A stretch of DNA of 64,000 nucleotides from Curtobacterium sp. MR_MD2014 (GCF_000772085.1 NZ_CP009755.1:3286001-3350000); one strand, 5' to 3'; shown: positions 7,602-16,333, counted from the stretch's first letter. Notes: a model not told the origin generated them from the sequence alone. Numbers and translations: made by a program.

Positions 7602-9196
7602 GGTGTCTCCTCCTGGTGGTCCGTCGCCGCTGCCGCCTCCGCCGCCGCGCTCGCGCGGTCGACGATCGGACGCCAGCAGTGCATCGTCAGGTAGCTCCGC
7701 CACGGCGCCACCTGCTCCGACCGTAGGGAGAGCTCGCGGGCGCCACCGGGCAGTCCGAGTTCCTGTGCACCGTTCCGCACGGCGAGGTCGCTGTGCAGGA
7801 ACACGTCCGGGTGGTGCCGGACCCGCAGGGCCACGTAGTCCGCCGTCCACGGCCCGATGCCCTTCACCGCCAGGAGCCCGGCGCGCAGCTCCGCGAGGGA
7901 CTGTCCCGCGTCGACGACGAGCGACCCGTCGGCGAGCGCCGCCGCGACGCGCAGGATCGTGACCACCCGTGCCGCGGGTCCCCGCAGGACCTCGTGCCCG
8001 CGGGTCGCGATCGTCGTCGCGGTCGGGAACAGCAGCCCGTCCTCGGCCAGCCCCGGGTCGACCGACTCCCCGAGGGCTGCGACGAGCCGGGTCTGTGCGG
8101 TGCGGGCGGCGGCCACGGAGACCTGCTGCCCGATCAGGGTGCGGAACACGACCTCGTGTGCGTCGACGGCGCCGGGGAGGCGGATGCCGGGGACCCGGGC
8201 GACCGCCGGGGCGAGGACGGGGTCCGTGGCGAGGACGGCGTCGACCGCCTCGGGGTCGGCGTCGAGGTCGAACAGGGCCCGCACCCGCGCCACGAGGGTC
8301 GGCAGGTCGGAGAGCGTCGTGAGCCGGACGCGCAGGGCGACCCCGACGCGCCCCGCGCCCCTGCCGACCCCGTCGGTGGCGGGGGCCGAGGCGGTGAAGC
8401 GGGCCGGGCCTCCCGGCAGGGCGACGAGGCGACCGTAGGCCGTGACGCGGCCCGAGGCGTCCCGCTCGACGTGCTCCAGCCCCGGCAGCGCGTGCAGCGC
8501 GTGCCAGTCGAGCAGGCCCTGCAGGTCGAAGGGCGCGCGAGCGGGGAGGTGGACGTGCAGCCAGCCGTCGTCGGCCGACGCCGGCCGGTCGGTCCGGCGC
8601 GCGCGGAGCTCGGAGGGGGTGAGGGCGAAGACCTCGCGCACGGTGTCGTTGAACTGCCGGACGCTCGTGAAGCCGGAGGCGAACGCGACGTCGGCCACCG
8701 GCAGGTCCGACGAGGTCAGGAGCGTCCGCGCGGTCTGTGCACGGTGCGCCCGGCTGAGGGCCTTCGGTCCGGCCCCGAGCTCCTCGGTCATGATCCGGCC
8801 CAGCTGCCGCTCGGAGTACCCGACGCGGGCGGCCAGGCCGGGTACCCCCTCGCGCTCGACGACGCCGTCGAGGACGAGTCGGACGGCACGGCCGGCGACG
8901 TCCTCACGGAGGTCCCACTCCGGGCTGCCCGGCGTCGCCTCGGGCAGGCAGCGCTTGCACGCGCGGAAGCCGGCGAGGTGGGCGGCGGCACTCGTGCGGT
9001 AGAACGTGACGCCCTCGGCGCGCGGGGTCCGGGCGGGGCAGCTCGGGCGGCAGTAGATGCCGGTGGAGTGCACGGCGGTGACGAACTGGCCGTCGAACCG
9101 GGCGTCGCGGGAGGCGACGGCGCGGTGGCGCTCGGCGTGCAGCTCGTCGGGTTGCGCGTCGGGCTGCGGCTCCGTGCGGGTTGCGGGGTTCGTCAC
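7598..9196 (-). CDS. Ada-AlkA fusion: adaptive-response regulator plus 3-methyladenine glycosylase
   Basis: Bifunctional alkylation-repair protein, 532 aa. Residues 25-95 are the Ada zinc domain with Cys49, Cys53, Cys80 and Cys83, which repairs methylphosphotriesters and thereby activates binding. Residues about 95-205 are an AraC-type HTH ([24 protein letters not shown]). Residues 215-350 are the AlkA N-terminal domain and about 365-515 the HhH-GPD glycosylase ([28 protein letters not shown], catalytic Asp in [10 protein letters not shown]). The O6-methylguanine domain is absent and is supplied by the coupled ogt. GTG at 9194-9196. Confidence 0.93.
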   Translation of the reverse strand: MTNPATRTEPQPDAQPDELHAERHRAVASRDARFDGQFVTAVHSTGIYCRPSCPARTPRAEGVTFYRTSAAAHLAGFRACKRCLPEATPGSPEWDLREDVAGRAVRLVLDGVVEREGVPGLAARVGYSERQLGRIMTEELGAGPKALSRAHRAQTARTLLTSSDLPVADVAFASGFTSVRQFNDTVREVFALTPSELRARRTDRPASADDGWLHVHLPARAPFDLQGLLDWHALHALPGLEHVERDASGRVTAYGRLVALPGGPARFTASAPATDGVGRGAGRVGVALRVRLTTLSDLPTLVARVRALFDLDADPEAVDAVLATDPVLAPAVARVPGIRLPGAVDAHEVVFRTLIGQQVSVAAARTAQTRLVAALGESVDPGLAEDGLLFPTATTIATRGHEVLRGPAARVVTILRVAAALADGSLVVDAGQSLAELRAGLLAVKGIGPWTADYVALRVRHHPDVFLHSDLAVRNGAQELGLPGGARELSLRSEQVAPWRSYLTMHCWRPIVDRASAAAEAAAATDHQEETP

Positions 9197-9289
9197 GCGG
9201 TCAGCCTGGCACGGGCCCCCGACAGGTTCTGGCGGGAATCGGACACGGCAGCGGGGCAGCGGTGTGTACCGGCGGTCGGCGGCTGTGTC

Positions 9290-9393
9290 GAGACGGCGGC
9301 GTCGCGTCGAGACGCACCGTTCGCTCCGAGACGCCGCGGGATCCGGCGGCGTCTCACAACCTTCGCGGCGTCTCGCGCGCACGCCGGCGTCTC
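9290..9393. repeat. 104-bp imperfect palindromic repeat, family C copy 2
   Basis: Same length and end structure as 4865-4968 (GAGACGGCGGCGTC ... ACGCCGGCGTCTC, central GGATCCGG). This copy lies in the divergent gap between the Ada-AlkA gene and the MOSC gene, so it is not limited to gene ends. Confidence 0.75.
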
Positions 9394-9434
9394 ACCACGA
9401 CAGCGGGACAGCGGTGCCGGCCGGGAGGCACGAC

Positions 9435-9440
9435 TACCGT
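9435..9440 (+). promoter_or_regulatory. -10 box TACCGT, leaderless MOSC gene
   Basis: TACCGT 7 nt before GTG 9448. Same box and spacing as lysE. Confidence 0.5.
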
Positions 9441-9447
9441 GGGCGCC

Positions 9448-10011
9448 GTGACCTCCGTCGACGACGTGGCCGGCCCCGGCGACCTGCCCTTCCGCACCGA
9501 CGTCGAGGTCGCGATGCTGCTCGTCTCCCCGCACCACCGCTACGAGGGGCGCCCGGCGGACGGGGCGCTGCCGGCCGCGGGCCCGGAGCTCCGCGACCGG
9601 ATCGAGCTCCGGGCGGGACTCGGCATCGTCGGTGACCGCTACTTCGCCGCACGGGCGCACGTGCACGCCACCGTCACGGTGATCGGTCTCGAGGGGCTCG
9701 ACGCCGTGGCCGAGGCGGTGGGTGCCCCCGTCGACCCCGCGGCGACCCGGCGCAACGTGTACCTGCGGGGTGCCGACGTCGAGGCACTCCGGGGTTCGCC
9801 GTTCTCGCTCGAGAGCCCGGGGTCCGGCGGTCCGGTGTCCTTCCGCGGGTACCGGCCGGCGAACCCGTGCGCCTGGATGGACCACGAGGTGGCTCCCGGC
9901 GCGTTCCGGGCGATGCGCGGGCTGGGCGGGGTGCGCTGCGACCCGGGGTCCGACGGCGTGCTCACCCTCGGGCCCGCGGTGCTCCGCACGGCGCGCCCCG
10001 TCGCGCTCTGA
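9448..10011 (+). CDS. MOSC-domain protein
   Basis: Small MOSC (molybdenum cofactor sulfurase C-terminal-like) protein, 187 aa; the family binds or transfers sulfur on a conserved Cys. Visible marks: GIVGDRYFA, TRRNVYLRG and NPCAWMDHEVAPG, where the Cys and the Cys-x3-Asp spacing fit the MOSC sulfur-carrier motif. Two starts are possible: GTG 9439 has GGGAGG 10 nt upstream, while GTG 9448 follows a TACCGT box by 7 nt and fits a leaderless start, which I prefer. Partner enzyme unknown. Confidence 0.85.
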   Translation: MTSVDDVAGPGDLPFRTDVEVAMLLVSPHHRYEGRPADGALPAAGPELRDRIELRAGLGIVGDRYFAARAHVHATVTVIGLEGLDAVAEAVGAPVDPAATRRNVYLRGADVEALRGSPFSLESPGSGGPVSFRGYRPANPCAWMDHEVAPGAFRAMRGLGGVRCDPGSDGVLTLGPAVLRTARPVAL

Positions 10012-10058
10012 CGGACGGGTGTGCCCGGCGCTCCCGCCCGTTCCGGCCGTTCCGGGGA

Positions 10059-10118
10059 ACGCACCGTGGGCGTCACCTCGCAGCGCCGTAGCCCTGCGAG
10101 GTGCCGCCCACGGTGCGT
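10059..10118. repeat. 60-bp palindromic repeat, family B copy 1
   Basis: Arms ACGCACCGTGGGCG and CGCCCACGGTGCGT enclose a second pair, CTCGCAG/CTGCGAG. Same 60-bp length and plan as 16334 and 57185. It lies between the convergent ends of the MOSC and DJ-1/PfpI genes. Confidence 0.85.
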
Positions 10119-10130
10119 GGTGCGAGCGGG

Positions 10131-10676
10131 TCAGGCGGTGAGCGCCTGCTCGATCGCGTCGACGAACGCCGGCAGGTCGTCGGGGTTGCGCGACGTGATC
10201 AGGCCGCCGTCGACCTGGACCTCCTGGTCGACCCACTCGGCGCCGGCGTTGCGCACGTCGGTCTGCAGCGAGGGGAACGAGGTGATGGTCCTGCCCTGCA
10301 GCACACCGGCCTCGATGAGGGTCCACGGGCCGTGGCAGATCGCGGCGACGGGCTTGCCCGCCTCGGCGAAGGCCTTCACGAGTGCGACCGCGTCCGAGTC
10401 CTGGCGGATGGTGTCCGCGTTGATGGTGCCACCGGGGACGACGAGTGCGTCGTAGTCGCCTGCGCCGCTGACACTGCCGATGGTGGTGTCGACGGAGACC
10501 GACTTGCCCGGGTCCTTGTCGCCGACGAGGGTCTCGATCGAGCCGGACTCCTGCGCCGCCACCGTGACGTCGGCACCGCGCTCGCGGAGCTGGTCGGTGG
10601 GGACGACGATCTCGTCCTGCTCCACGCCGTAGTTCGTCGCGATGACGAGGATCTTCTTGCCGTCGAGGGCTGCCAT
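10131..10676 (-). CDS. DJ-1/PfpI-family protein (type 1 glutamine amidotransferase-like)
   Basis: Cytoplasmic stress protein of the PfpI/YhbO branch, 181 aa; relatives are described as deglycases or chaperones/proteases. The nucleophile elbow AAICHGPW holds Cys114 and His115; the fold starts KKILVIATNYGVEQDEIVVP and contains DALVVPGGTINADTIR. ATG at 10674-10676 has AAGGAGC upstream. It ends 13 bp from the family B palindrome, convergent with MOSC. Confidence 0.9.
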   Translation of the reverse strand: MAALDGKKILVIATNYGVEQDEIVVPTDQLRERGADVTVAAQESGSIETLVGDKDPGKSVSVDTTIGSVSGAGDYDALVVPGGTINADTIRQDSDAVALVKAFAEAGKPVAAICHGPWTLIEAGVLQGRTITSFPSLQTDVRNAGAEWVDQEVQVDGGLITSRNPDDLPAFVDAIEQALTA

Positions 10677-10765
10677 GGTCGCTCCTTCCGCTGCCGGGGG
10701 TCTCCCGGCGCGATGTCCACGGTCGTCCGGACGGCCTGGGGACGTTCGCAGTCCGGAGCCGACGT

Positions 10766-11419
10766 TCAGCCCCGGATGCGGAAAGCGGACCCCTCGCGGA
10801 CGACCTCGATGCCGTCGTACCCCGTGATGCGCGGCAGCCCTGCGGTGACCGGTGCCTCGAGCGTCCCGACGACGACGGTCGTGGCTCCGGAGGCGACGGC
10901 GGCCTCGACCCCGGCGGGGGCGTCCTCGAACGCCAGGCACCGCTCCGGCGGCACCCCGAGCAGCGCGGCACCACGCAGGTAGCCCTCGGGGTGCGGCTTG
11001 CTCCGCTCGGCGTCCTCCGAGGGCACGAGTGCCTCGGGCACCGGGACCCCCGCGGCCCGCATCCGCTCCACCGCGAGCTCCCGCGGCGCGCTCGTGACGA
11101 GGGCGACCGGCACACCGGTGTCGAGCAGACGCTGCACGAACGCGGCCGCTCCCGGCACCTCGACGATGCCCTCGGTGTACCCGATCTCGGCGGCGATCAT
11201 CGTCGCGACGATCGCCCGCTGCTCGTCCGGGGCCAGGTGCGGCAGGAAGCGCTGCACGGTGTCGATCGTCTGCCGCCCGTGCGAGAAGCCGAGGATGTCG
11301 GTGGGGTCGATGCCGTGCTCCGCACCGAAGCGGCTCCACGCCTCCTCGACCACGGCGGTCGAGTCGACGAGCGTCCCGTCCATGTCGAACAGCACCCCGG
11401 ACACCACGACGTCGATCAC
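10766..11419 (-). CDS. HAD-superfamily sugar-phosphatase/phosphoglucomutase-like
   Basis: Cytoplasmic HAD phosphatase of the beta-phosphoglucomutase/GPP branch, 217 aa. Motif I FDMDGTLVDST (two Asp), motif II VTSAP, Lys in SKPHPEGYLRGA, motif IV FEDAPAGVEAA. A small alpha-helical cap lies between motifs I and II. The GTG at 11417-11419 follows a TAGGGT box by 7 nt. Likely acts on a small sugar or polyol phosphate; substrate not predictable. Confidence 0.9.
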   Translation of the reverse strand: MIDVVVSGVLFDMDGTLVDSTAVVEEAWSRFGAEHGIDPTDILGFSHGRQTIDTVQRFLPHLAPDEQRAIVATMIAAEIGYTEGIVEVPGAAAFVQRLLDTGVPVALVTSAPRELAVERMRAAGVPVPEALVPSEDAERSKPHPEGYLRGAALLGVPPERCLAFEDAPAGVEAAVASGATTVVVGTLEAPVTAGLPRITGYDGIEVVREGSAFRIRG

Positions 11420-11426
11420 GCGTCCG

Positions 11427-11432
11427 ACCCTA
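11427..11432 (-). promoter_or_regulatory. -10 box TAGGGT, leaderless HAD gene
   Basis: TAGGGT on the minus strand, 7 nt before GTG 11419. Confidence 0.45.
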
Positions 11433-11436
11433 GCCG

Positions 11437-11631
11437 CTACCGGTCGCCCGGCCGCCGGTCTCGAACGATCACAGCACCCGCAGCGACGATCAGCGCCAGG
11501 GTCGTGATCCACACCACCGCTGGGACCTCTCGGAGCGCGGGGACCATGTGGCCGCTCACCATGACGACCGCAGCGCAACCACAGAGCACGGCAGCGACGA
11601 TCGAGCCGCGCCGGGTCGATCGGCGACTCAC
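11437..11631 (-). CDS. Two-TM small membrane protein, candidate immunity protein
   Basis: 64-aa protein starting SRRSTRRGS, with two hydrophobic segments (IVAAVLCGCAAVVMVS at 11-26, VVWITTLALIVAAGAVIV at 40-57) and a charged tail RDRRPGDR. Its GTG (11629-11631) overlaps the stop of the upstream Cys-rich precursor as GTGA, so the two are made together. Small membrane proteins coupled to bacteriocin precursors are often immunity proteins; that role is inferred from context only. Confidence 0.65.
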   Translation of the reverse strand: MSRRSTRRGSIVAAVLCGCAAVVMVSGHMVPALREVPAVVWITTLALIVAAGAVIVRDRRPGDR

Positions 11632-12332
11632 CCTCGGCTCGCCTTCCCCGCGCAGAAGGAGATCGTCCCACTGGTCGCCGCGCCGGCAGCAGTGATGCAG
11701 GCGATGCAGCCGACACCCGCTGTGACCAGGCATGCTGCAGAACACGCGATGGTGAGGGCCGTGATGGCCCATGCTGCGACCCCGGCACTGTTCAGGCACG
11801 ACGAGAACCGGCTCCACCAGGTCGAGCGCGCCGCCGGTCCGGCTGCGACGTCACGATCGAGACCGGCGATCCCGTTGATCCAGGTCTGCAGGCGACCCGA
11901 GTCAGCCGTCTTCGGCGTCAGGACCAGCTCGCTCCAGGTCCTGATGTGCCCGCCGTCGAGGACGGCCGTGACGCTGGACTCGGGCAACACGTCGGCACCC
12001 TCAGCGAAGGGCAGCCGGAGGACCGTCCCGTCGACCGTCACGAAAGCCTGCGCTCGTGCGAGGTCGAGGGGGAGCCCGCTCGAGGACGTCCGTCCCGAAC
12101 CGGACCAGACCGCCACCGCCGCCGTGGTCTCGCTGTCGGTGAGTGCTTCCCACGACTGCGCCTGCTCGACGAGGTCGCGGATGCCCCGCTCGGTCGAGGT
12201 CGTCGAGGACCTCGGGGCAGCGGCCGCTGGGTCGGGCGCAGTCACGAGACCGCTGACGAGGGCAACGACGACGGCTCCCGTCGCGACGAGTGGCCGGGCG
12301 GTCAGGGGCGTGGGGAAGAAGATCGAGACCAT
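11628..12332 (-). CDS. Secreted Cys-rich precursor, halocin C8-like bacteriocin candidate
   Basis: 234-aa exported protein. Residues 1-40 are a signal peptide (hydrophobic 16-31, AAAA before a likely cut near 39). Residues 41-160 are a soluble Ser/Thr-rich domain. Residues 165-234 form a hydrophobic, Gly/Ala/Cys-rich C-terminal domain with Cys at 179, 197, 201, 209, 212 and 227 and the motif WWSRFSSCLNSAGVAAWAI. This layout resembles halocin C8-type precursors, in which the Cys-rich C-terminal peptide is released and toxic. ATG at 12330-12332; an in-frame TAG lies four codons upstream. Its stop overlaps the small membrane protein gene. Identification is by pattern, not search. Confidence 0.65.
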   Translation of the reverse strand: MVSIFFPTPLTARPLVATGAVVVALVSGLVTAPDPAAAAPRSSTTSTERGIRDLVEQAQSWEALTDSETTAAVAVWSGSGRTSSSGLPLDLARAQAFVTVDGTVLRLPFAEGADVLPESSVTAVLDGGHIRTWSELVLTPKTADSGRLQTWINGIAGLDRDVAAGPAARSTWWSRFSSCLNSAGVAAWAITALTIACSAACLVTAGVGCIACITAAGAATSGTISFCAGKASRG

Positions 12333-12375
12333 GCCAGGAGCCTACTGGCATGTCAGGTTTCAGTACCGGAGCCCG

Positions 12376-13131
12376 TCACCGTTCGTCACGGTCGCGCACC
12401 CACCGGGTCAGCAGCACACCGCCGTCGCCGAGCAGCACGTGCGCGGGCCGCATCCGGCGCAGCTCCGGCGAGGACCCGGTCGCGATGCGCGGACCCTCGC
12501 CGCCCTCGAGCGTCGGGTCGATCGTCAGCGTCAGTTCGTCGACCGCGTCGGCGGCGACGAGCGCCCCGAGGAACGACGGACCGCCCTCGCAGTGGATCCG
12601 GTCGAGGCCCCGAACGGCCAGGGCGTCCCGCACGGCACCCACGTCGACAGCATCCGAGCCGCAGTCCACGACGTCCGCGACGGACGCCAGGGCCTGCCCG
12701 GACGACGACGCGGCACCGGACCCGGACGTCAGCACGATCGGCCGCACCGGAGCCTCGGTGAACACCCGCGAGCCCGCGTCCACCGACGCGGAGTTCGTGA
12801 CGATCGCGAAGACCGGGTGGTCGGGCATCCCGTTCGCGCGGCGCCAGGCGACGTCCTCGTCGCGCAGCACCATCGGGCCGTACTCCTCGTCGCGCACGGT
12901 GCCGGCGGCCACGAGCACGACGTCGGCGACCCGGCGGAGCAGGTCGAACACGCGCAGGTCGTCGTCCCCGCCGAGGGACGCCGTGCGACCCGACGCGGAC
13001 GCCGAACCGTCGAGCGTCGCGACGAAGTTCACCCGCAGCCAGGGGCCGTCGGGGACGTCCGCGGTGTACCGGTCGAGCAGCTCGTCGTCGGACAGGTCGG
13101 CGATCGACGCCGGCAGGGAGGGGCTGTTCAC
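12376..13131 (-). CDS. RibD C-terminal/dihydrofolate reductase-fold pyrimidine reductase
   Basis: NADPH-dependent reductase fold, 251 aa. Marks: LRVNFVATLDGSASASGR (first strand), VLVAAGTVRDEEYGP, FAIVTNSASVD, IHCEGGPSFLGALVAADAVDELTLTIDPTL, as in RibD C-terminal proteins. It is last in an overlapping folE-folP cluster (its GTG at 13129-13131 overlaps the folP stop by GTGA), so it may reduce a pterin or folate precursor here rather than a riboflavin intermediate. That role is inferred from context. Confidence 0.88.
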   Translation of the reverse strand: MNSPSLPASIADLSDDELLDRYTADVPDGPWLRVNFVATLDGSASASGRTASLGGDDDLRVFDLLRRVADVVLVAAGTVRDEEYGPMVLRDEDVAWRRANGMPDHPVFAIVTNSASVDAGSRVFTEAPVRPIVLTSGSGAASSSGQALASVADVVDCGSDAVDVGAVRDALAVRGLDRIHCEGGPSFLGALVAADAVDELTLTIDPTLEGGEGPRIATGSSPELRRMRPAHVLLGDGGVLLTRWVRDRDER

Positions 13132-14066
13132 GTGTTGTGCCTCGCTTCCACGGGTTCGCGCCAACCGAGGACCGCCTCGACCATGCGCATCGCGTCGACG
13201 CTCTCGACGACATCGTGCATGCGGACGATCCGGGCACCGAGCATCGCGCTGACGGTCGCCGCGGCGAGCGACCCCGACAGGCGAGCACCACGGGGACGCC
13301 CGAGGGACTCCCCCACGAAGTCCTTGTTCGACACCGCTGCGAGCACCGGGAACCCGAGCGCGACGACCTCGGGCAGCCGTCGGGTCAGCTCGAGCGTGTG
13401 CACGGTGTTCTTGTTGAGGTCGTGCCCGGGGTCGACGATGATCCGCGACTCGGGGATCCCCGCCGCGAGCGCACGGTCGACCCGCTCGCGCAGGAAGTCC
13501 ACGACCGAGGCGGTCACGTCGGCGTACGTCGGCGGCGTCGGCAGCTGCTGGCGCGGCGGGGCGGTCGAGTGCGTGATCACGACGGTCGCGTCGGAGTCGG
13601 CGACCACGGACGCCATCCGCGGGTCGGACAACCCCGTGGTGTCGTTGACGACGCTGGCCCCCGCGGCGATCGTCGCCGCAGCGACCTCGGGCCGGAAGGT
13701 GTCGACCGAGATCACGACGTCGGACTGCTCGGCGAGCTGGGACACGACGGGCAGCACCCGGTCGATCTCGTCGTCGGCGGACAGCTCGGGCCCCGGCGCG
13801 AACTTGACCCCGCCGATGTCGACCCAGTCGGCGCCCTGGTCGGCCGCGCGGACGGCGGCCTCGACGGCCCGGTCGAGTGCGAAGGTCGCACCCTTGTCGT
13901 GGAACGAGTCCGGCGTGCGGTTCACGATCGCCATCACAGCGATGCGGTGGTCGAAGTCGAAGGTGCGGCGCCCGATGGTGCGGACCGGGTCGCGCAGGGC
14001 CGGCACGACCCAGCCGGGTGCGGGTGTCACGGCCTGGAGGCCCGTGGTCGGCTGCTCGCTCGTCAT
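13128..14066 (-). CDS. folP: Dihydropteroate synthase
   Basis: Joins p-aminobenzoate to the pterin pyrophosphate to make dihydropteroate in folate synthesis; 312 aa. Signatures: MAIVNRTPDSFHDKG (pterin/pyrophosphate loop), GADWVDIGGVKFAPG, ISVDTFRP, VVNDTTGL, IIVDPGHDLNKN and VSNKDFVGESLG near the C-terminus. Several loops differ slightly from textbook FolP (GGVKFAPG for GGxSTRPG), so it could be one of the actinobacterial FolP2-like paralogues. ATG at 14064-14066 overlaps the folE stop (ATGA). Confidence 0.88.
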   Translation of the reverse strand: MTSEQPTTGLQAVTPAPGWVVPALRDPVRTIGRRTFDFDHRIAVMAIVNRTPDSFHDKGATFALDRAVEAAVRAADQGADWVDIGGVKFAPGPELSADDEIDRVLPVVSQLAEQSDVVISVDTFRPEVAAATIAAGASVVNDTTGLSDPRMASVVADSDATVVITHSTAPPRQQLPTPPTYADVTASVVDFLRERVDRALAAGIPESRIIVDPGHDLNKNTVHTLELTRRLPEVVALGFPVLAAVSNKDFVGESLGRPRGARLSGSLAAATVSAMLGARIVRMHDVVESVDAMRMVEAVLGWREPVEARHNT

Positions 14067-14668
14067 GCGTCCGCCCCGTGGTCGGTCCCGGCGCCCGTCC
14101 CGATGAGCGCGATCGCCTCGGCCCGCCCCGACGCCTCGGCCAGGCTGCCGGTCGCGGCGACGGTCACCGTCGACGAGCCCGACTGCCGTTCGCCGCGGGC
14201 GGTGACGCACTGGTGCGTCGCGTCGAGCACGACGAGCACGCCGTCGGCGTCGAGCCCCTGGGCCACCGCCGACGCGACCTGCTCGCCGAGACGCTCCTGC
14301 AGCTGCGGCCGGGAGGCCACGGCGTCGAGCACGCGCGACAGGGTCCCGAGGCCGATGAGCTGCTCGCCCGGCGCGTACGCCAGGTGGGCGACGCCGATGA
14401 ACGGCAGCAGGTGGTGCTCGCACATCGAACGGAACCGCACGTCGCGGACGACCACGAGCTGCCCGCGCTCCCCGTCCTCGGAGTGCACGGCGCCGGAGCG
14501 TGCGATCGCGGTGGCGTCGACCCCCATGCCGGCGAAGAACTCGGCGTACGAGTCGGCGACGCGTGCCGGGGTCCGTTCGAGCTCGGGGCGGTCAGGGTCG
14601 TCGCCGACGGCGAGGAGGAGCTCACGCACGGCGGCTTCGACCCGCGCGCGGTCCAGACGTTCGTTCAC
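14063..14668 (-). CDS. folE: GTP cyclohydrolase I
   Basis: Converts GTP to dihydroneopterin triphosphate, the first step of folate synthesis; 201 aa. Zinc and active-site motif MCEHHLLPFIGVAHLAYAP, then GLGTLSRVLDAVASRPQLQERLGEQVA and DATHQCVTARGERQ with the second zinc Cys and catalytic His. It heads the folE-folP-reductase cluster, with overlaps at both joints. GTG at 14666-14668 was chosen; another GTG five codons upstream is possible. Confidence 0.95.
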   Translation of the reverse strand: MNERLDRARVEAAVRELLLAVGDDPDRPELERTPARVADSYAEFFAGMGVDATAIARSGAVHSEDGERGQLVVVRDVRFRSMCEHHLLPFIGVAHLAYAPGEQLIGLGTLSRVLDAVASRPQLQERLGEQVASAVAQGLDADGVLVVLDATHQCVTARGERQSGSSTVTVAATGSLAEASGRAEAIALIGTGAGTDHGADA

Positions 14669-14803
14669 GCTCTCATCCAACACCGTCGGATGGCCGCAGA
14701 ACGCGGCCGCCTGTCGGACGCACCGTCCCCCGGGTCGGTGACCCGCGCCTCCAGGCCGGTGCCCTGCAGCGACACACGAGCCGCTCGGACTCCCAGCGTT
14801 CTG

Positions 14804-14809
14804 TAAACT
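14804..14809 (+). promoter_or_regulatory. -10 box TAAACT, leaderless purine permease gene
   Basis: TAAACT (extended as TGTAAACT) 6 nt before GTG 14816; no Shine-Dalgarno is visible. Confidence 0.55.
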
Positions 14810-14815
14810 CGTTCG

Positions 14816-16288
14816 GTGAGCGCCCAGCAGACCGACACCCCGCCCCGGAACCGCTTCGCATCCGGCCTCGACCGCTTCTTCTCGATCACGCACCGCGGGT
14901 CGAGCATCCCCCGTGAGATCCGTGGTGGTCTCGTCTCCTTCGTGACGATGGCCTACATCGTCATCCTCAACCCGCTGATCCTCGGCGGGTTCAGCCAGGA
15001 CCAGGCGCCGCAGGACGTCCTCGGCGGCTGGCTGCAGAACGCGCAGGTCGCTGCCGCGACCGGCCTCGTCGCCGGTGTGATGACGATCGCGATGGGCCTC
15101 GTCGCGAACCTGCCGTTCGGGATCGCCGCGGGCCTCGGGATCAACTCGTTCCTCGCCGTGAGCGTCGTGCACCAGGTGACCTGGGCCGAGGCGATGGGCC
15201 TCGTCGTCATCAACGGTGTGGTGATCGTCATCCTCGCGTTGACCGGCATCCGGACGATGATCTTCACGGCCGTGCCCGCGCAGCTCAAGGCCGCGATCAC
15301 CGTCGGCATCGGTCTGTTCATCGCGTTCATCGGACTCGTCGACTCGGGGTTCGTCCGCACCACGAAGAACGCCTCGCCGCCGCTGCAGCTCGGTGAGGAC
15401 GGCTCCGTCGCGGCCCTGCCCACGATCGTGTTCCTGATCGGCCTGGTCATCATCGGCACGCTCATGGCCCGCCGGGTGAAGGGCGCGCTGCTCATCGGCA
15501 TCATCGGCACCACCGTGATCGCCATCGTCCTGCAGGCGATCTTCAAGGTCCCCACCTCGGTCGACTCCCCCACCGGCTGGAACCTCAACGCCCCCGGCCT
15601 GCCGAACGCCCTCTTCGCGCTGCCGGACCTGTCGCTCGTCGGGCACGCCGACGTCTTCGGAGCGTTCACCCGCATCGGCCCGGTCGCCGCGTCGATGCTC
15701 GTCTTCACCCTCGTCTTCACGAACTTCTTCGACGCGATGGGCACGATGACCGGGCTCGCGAAGGCCGCCGGTGTCGCGAAGCCCGACGGCACCTTCCCGC
15801 GCCTGAGGTCGGCGCTCGTCGTCGAGGGTGCCGGCGCCATCGCCGGTGGTGGCGCCTCGGTGTCGTCGAACACGGTGTTCATCGACTCGGCGTCGGGCAT
15901 CGGCGAGGGAGCCCGCACGGGCATGGCCTCGGTCGTGACGGGCCTGCTGTTCCTGGCGTCGATGTTCCTCACGCCCCTGACCCAGGTCGTCCCGCTCGAG
16001 GTCGCGGCCGCCGGACTCGTCGTCGTCGGTGCGCTCATGGTCGCGCAGGTGAAGGACATCGAGTGGAGTGACTTCGGGGCTGCGCTGCCGGCGTTCATGA
16101 CGATCGTCGTGATGCCGCTGACCTACTCGATCGCGAACGGCATCGGCGCCGGCTTCATCAGCTGGGTGCTCATCAAGCTGCTGTCCGGCCGCGGCCGCGA
16201 GGTCTCCTGGCTCCTCTACGTCGTCGCGGCGGGCTTCCTGCTGTACTTCGCGCGCGGGCCGCTCGAGGCGCTGCTCGGCGTCGGGTAG
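14816..16288 (+). CDS. NCS2/AzgA-type purine permease
   Basis: Membrane proton symporter for nucleobases of the AzgA (adenine/guanine/hypoxanthine) branch, 490 aa. Signatures: REIRGGLVSFVTMAYIVILNPLIL near the N-terminus, NLPFGIAAGLGINSFLAVSVV, FTNFFDAMGTMTGLAKAAG and GAGAIAGGGASVSSNTVFIDSASGIGEGARTG, the last two being the substrate-site helices. About 12-14 membrane segments. GTG 14816 fits a leaderless start. Convergent with the unknown gene at 16437. Confidence 0.93.
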   Translation: MSAQQTDTPPRNRFASGLDRFFSITHRGSSIPREIRGGLVSFVTMAYIVILNPLILGGFSQDQAPQDVLGGWLQNAQVAAATGLVAGVMTIAMGLVANLPFGIAAGLGINSFLAVSVVHQVTWAEAMGLVVINGVVIVILALTGIRTMIFTAVPAQLKAAITVGIGLFIAFIGLVDSGFVRTTKNASPPLQLGEDGSVAALPTIVFLIGLVIIGTLMARRVKGALLIGIIGTTVIAIVLQAIFKVPTSVDSPTGWNLNAPGLPNALFALPDLSLVGHADVFGAFTRIGPVAASMLVFTLVFTNFFDAMGTMTGLAKAAGVAKPDGTFPRLRSALVVEGAGAIAGGGASVSSNTVFIDSASGIGEGARTGMASVVTGLLFLASMFLTPLTQVVPLEVAAAGLVVVGALMVAQVKDIEWSDFGAALPAFMTIVVMPLTYSIANGIGAGFISWVLIKLLSGRGREVSWLLYVVAAGFLLYFARGPLEALLGVG

Positions 16289-16333
16289 CGCGCTCCCGCT
16301 TCCGCGTCCCGCGCTTCCCGCGCTCTCCACGAG

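Noticed and set aside
9439..9447. GTG 9439 as the MOSC start
   Set aside because: It has a possible ribosome site, but it overlaps the TACCGT -10 box used at this spacing by many other genes; GTG 9448 fits better. Not excluded.
10826..11419. The HAD protein at 10766 as the phosphoglucomutase of the GH65 pathway
   Set aside because: The protein at 23232 is adjacent to the GH65 gene and fits better; this one stands alone.
11437..12332. Lanthipeptide or other modified-peptide cluster
   Set aside because: No modifying enzyme, protease or ABC exporter lies beside the precursor; a Sec-type signal peptide is present instead.
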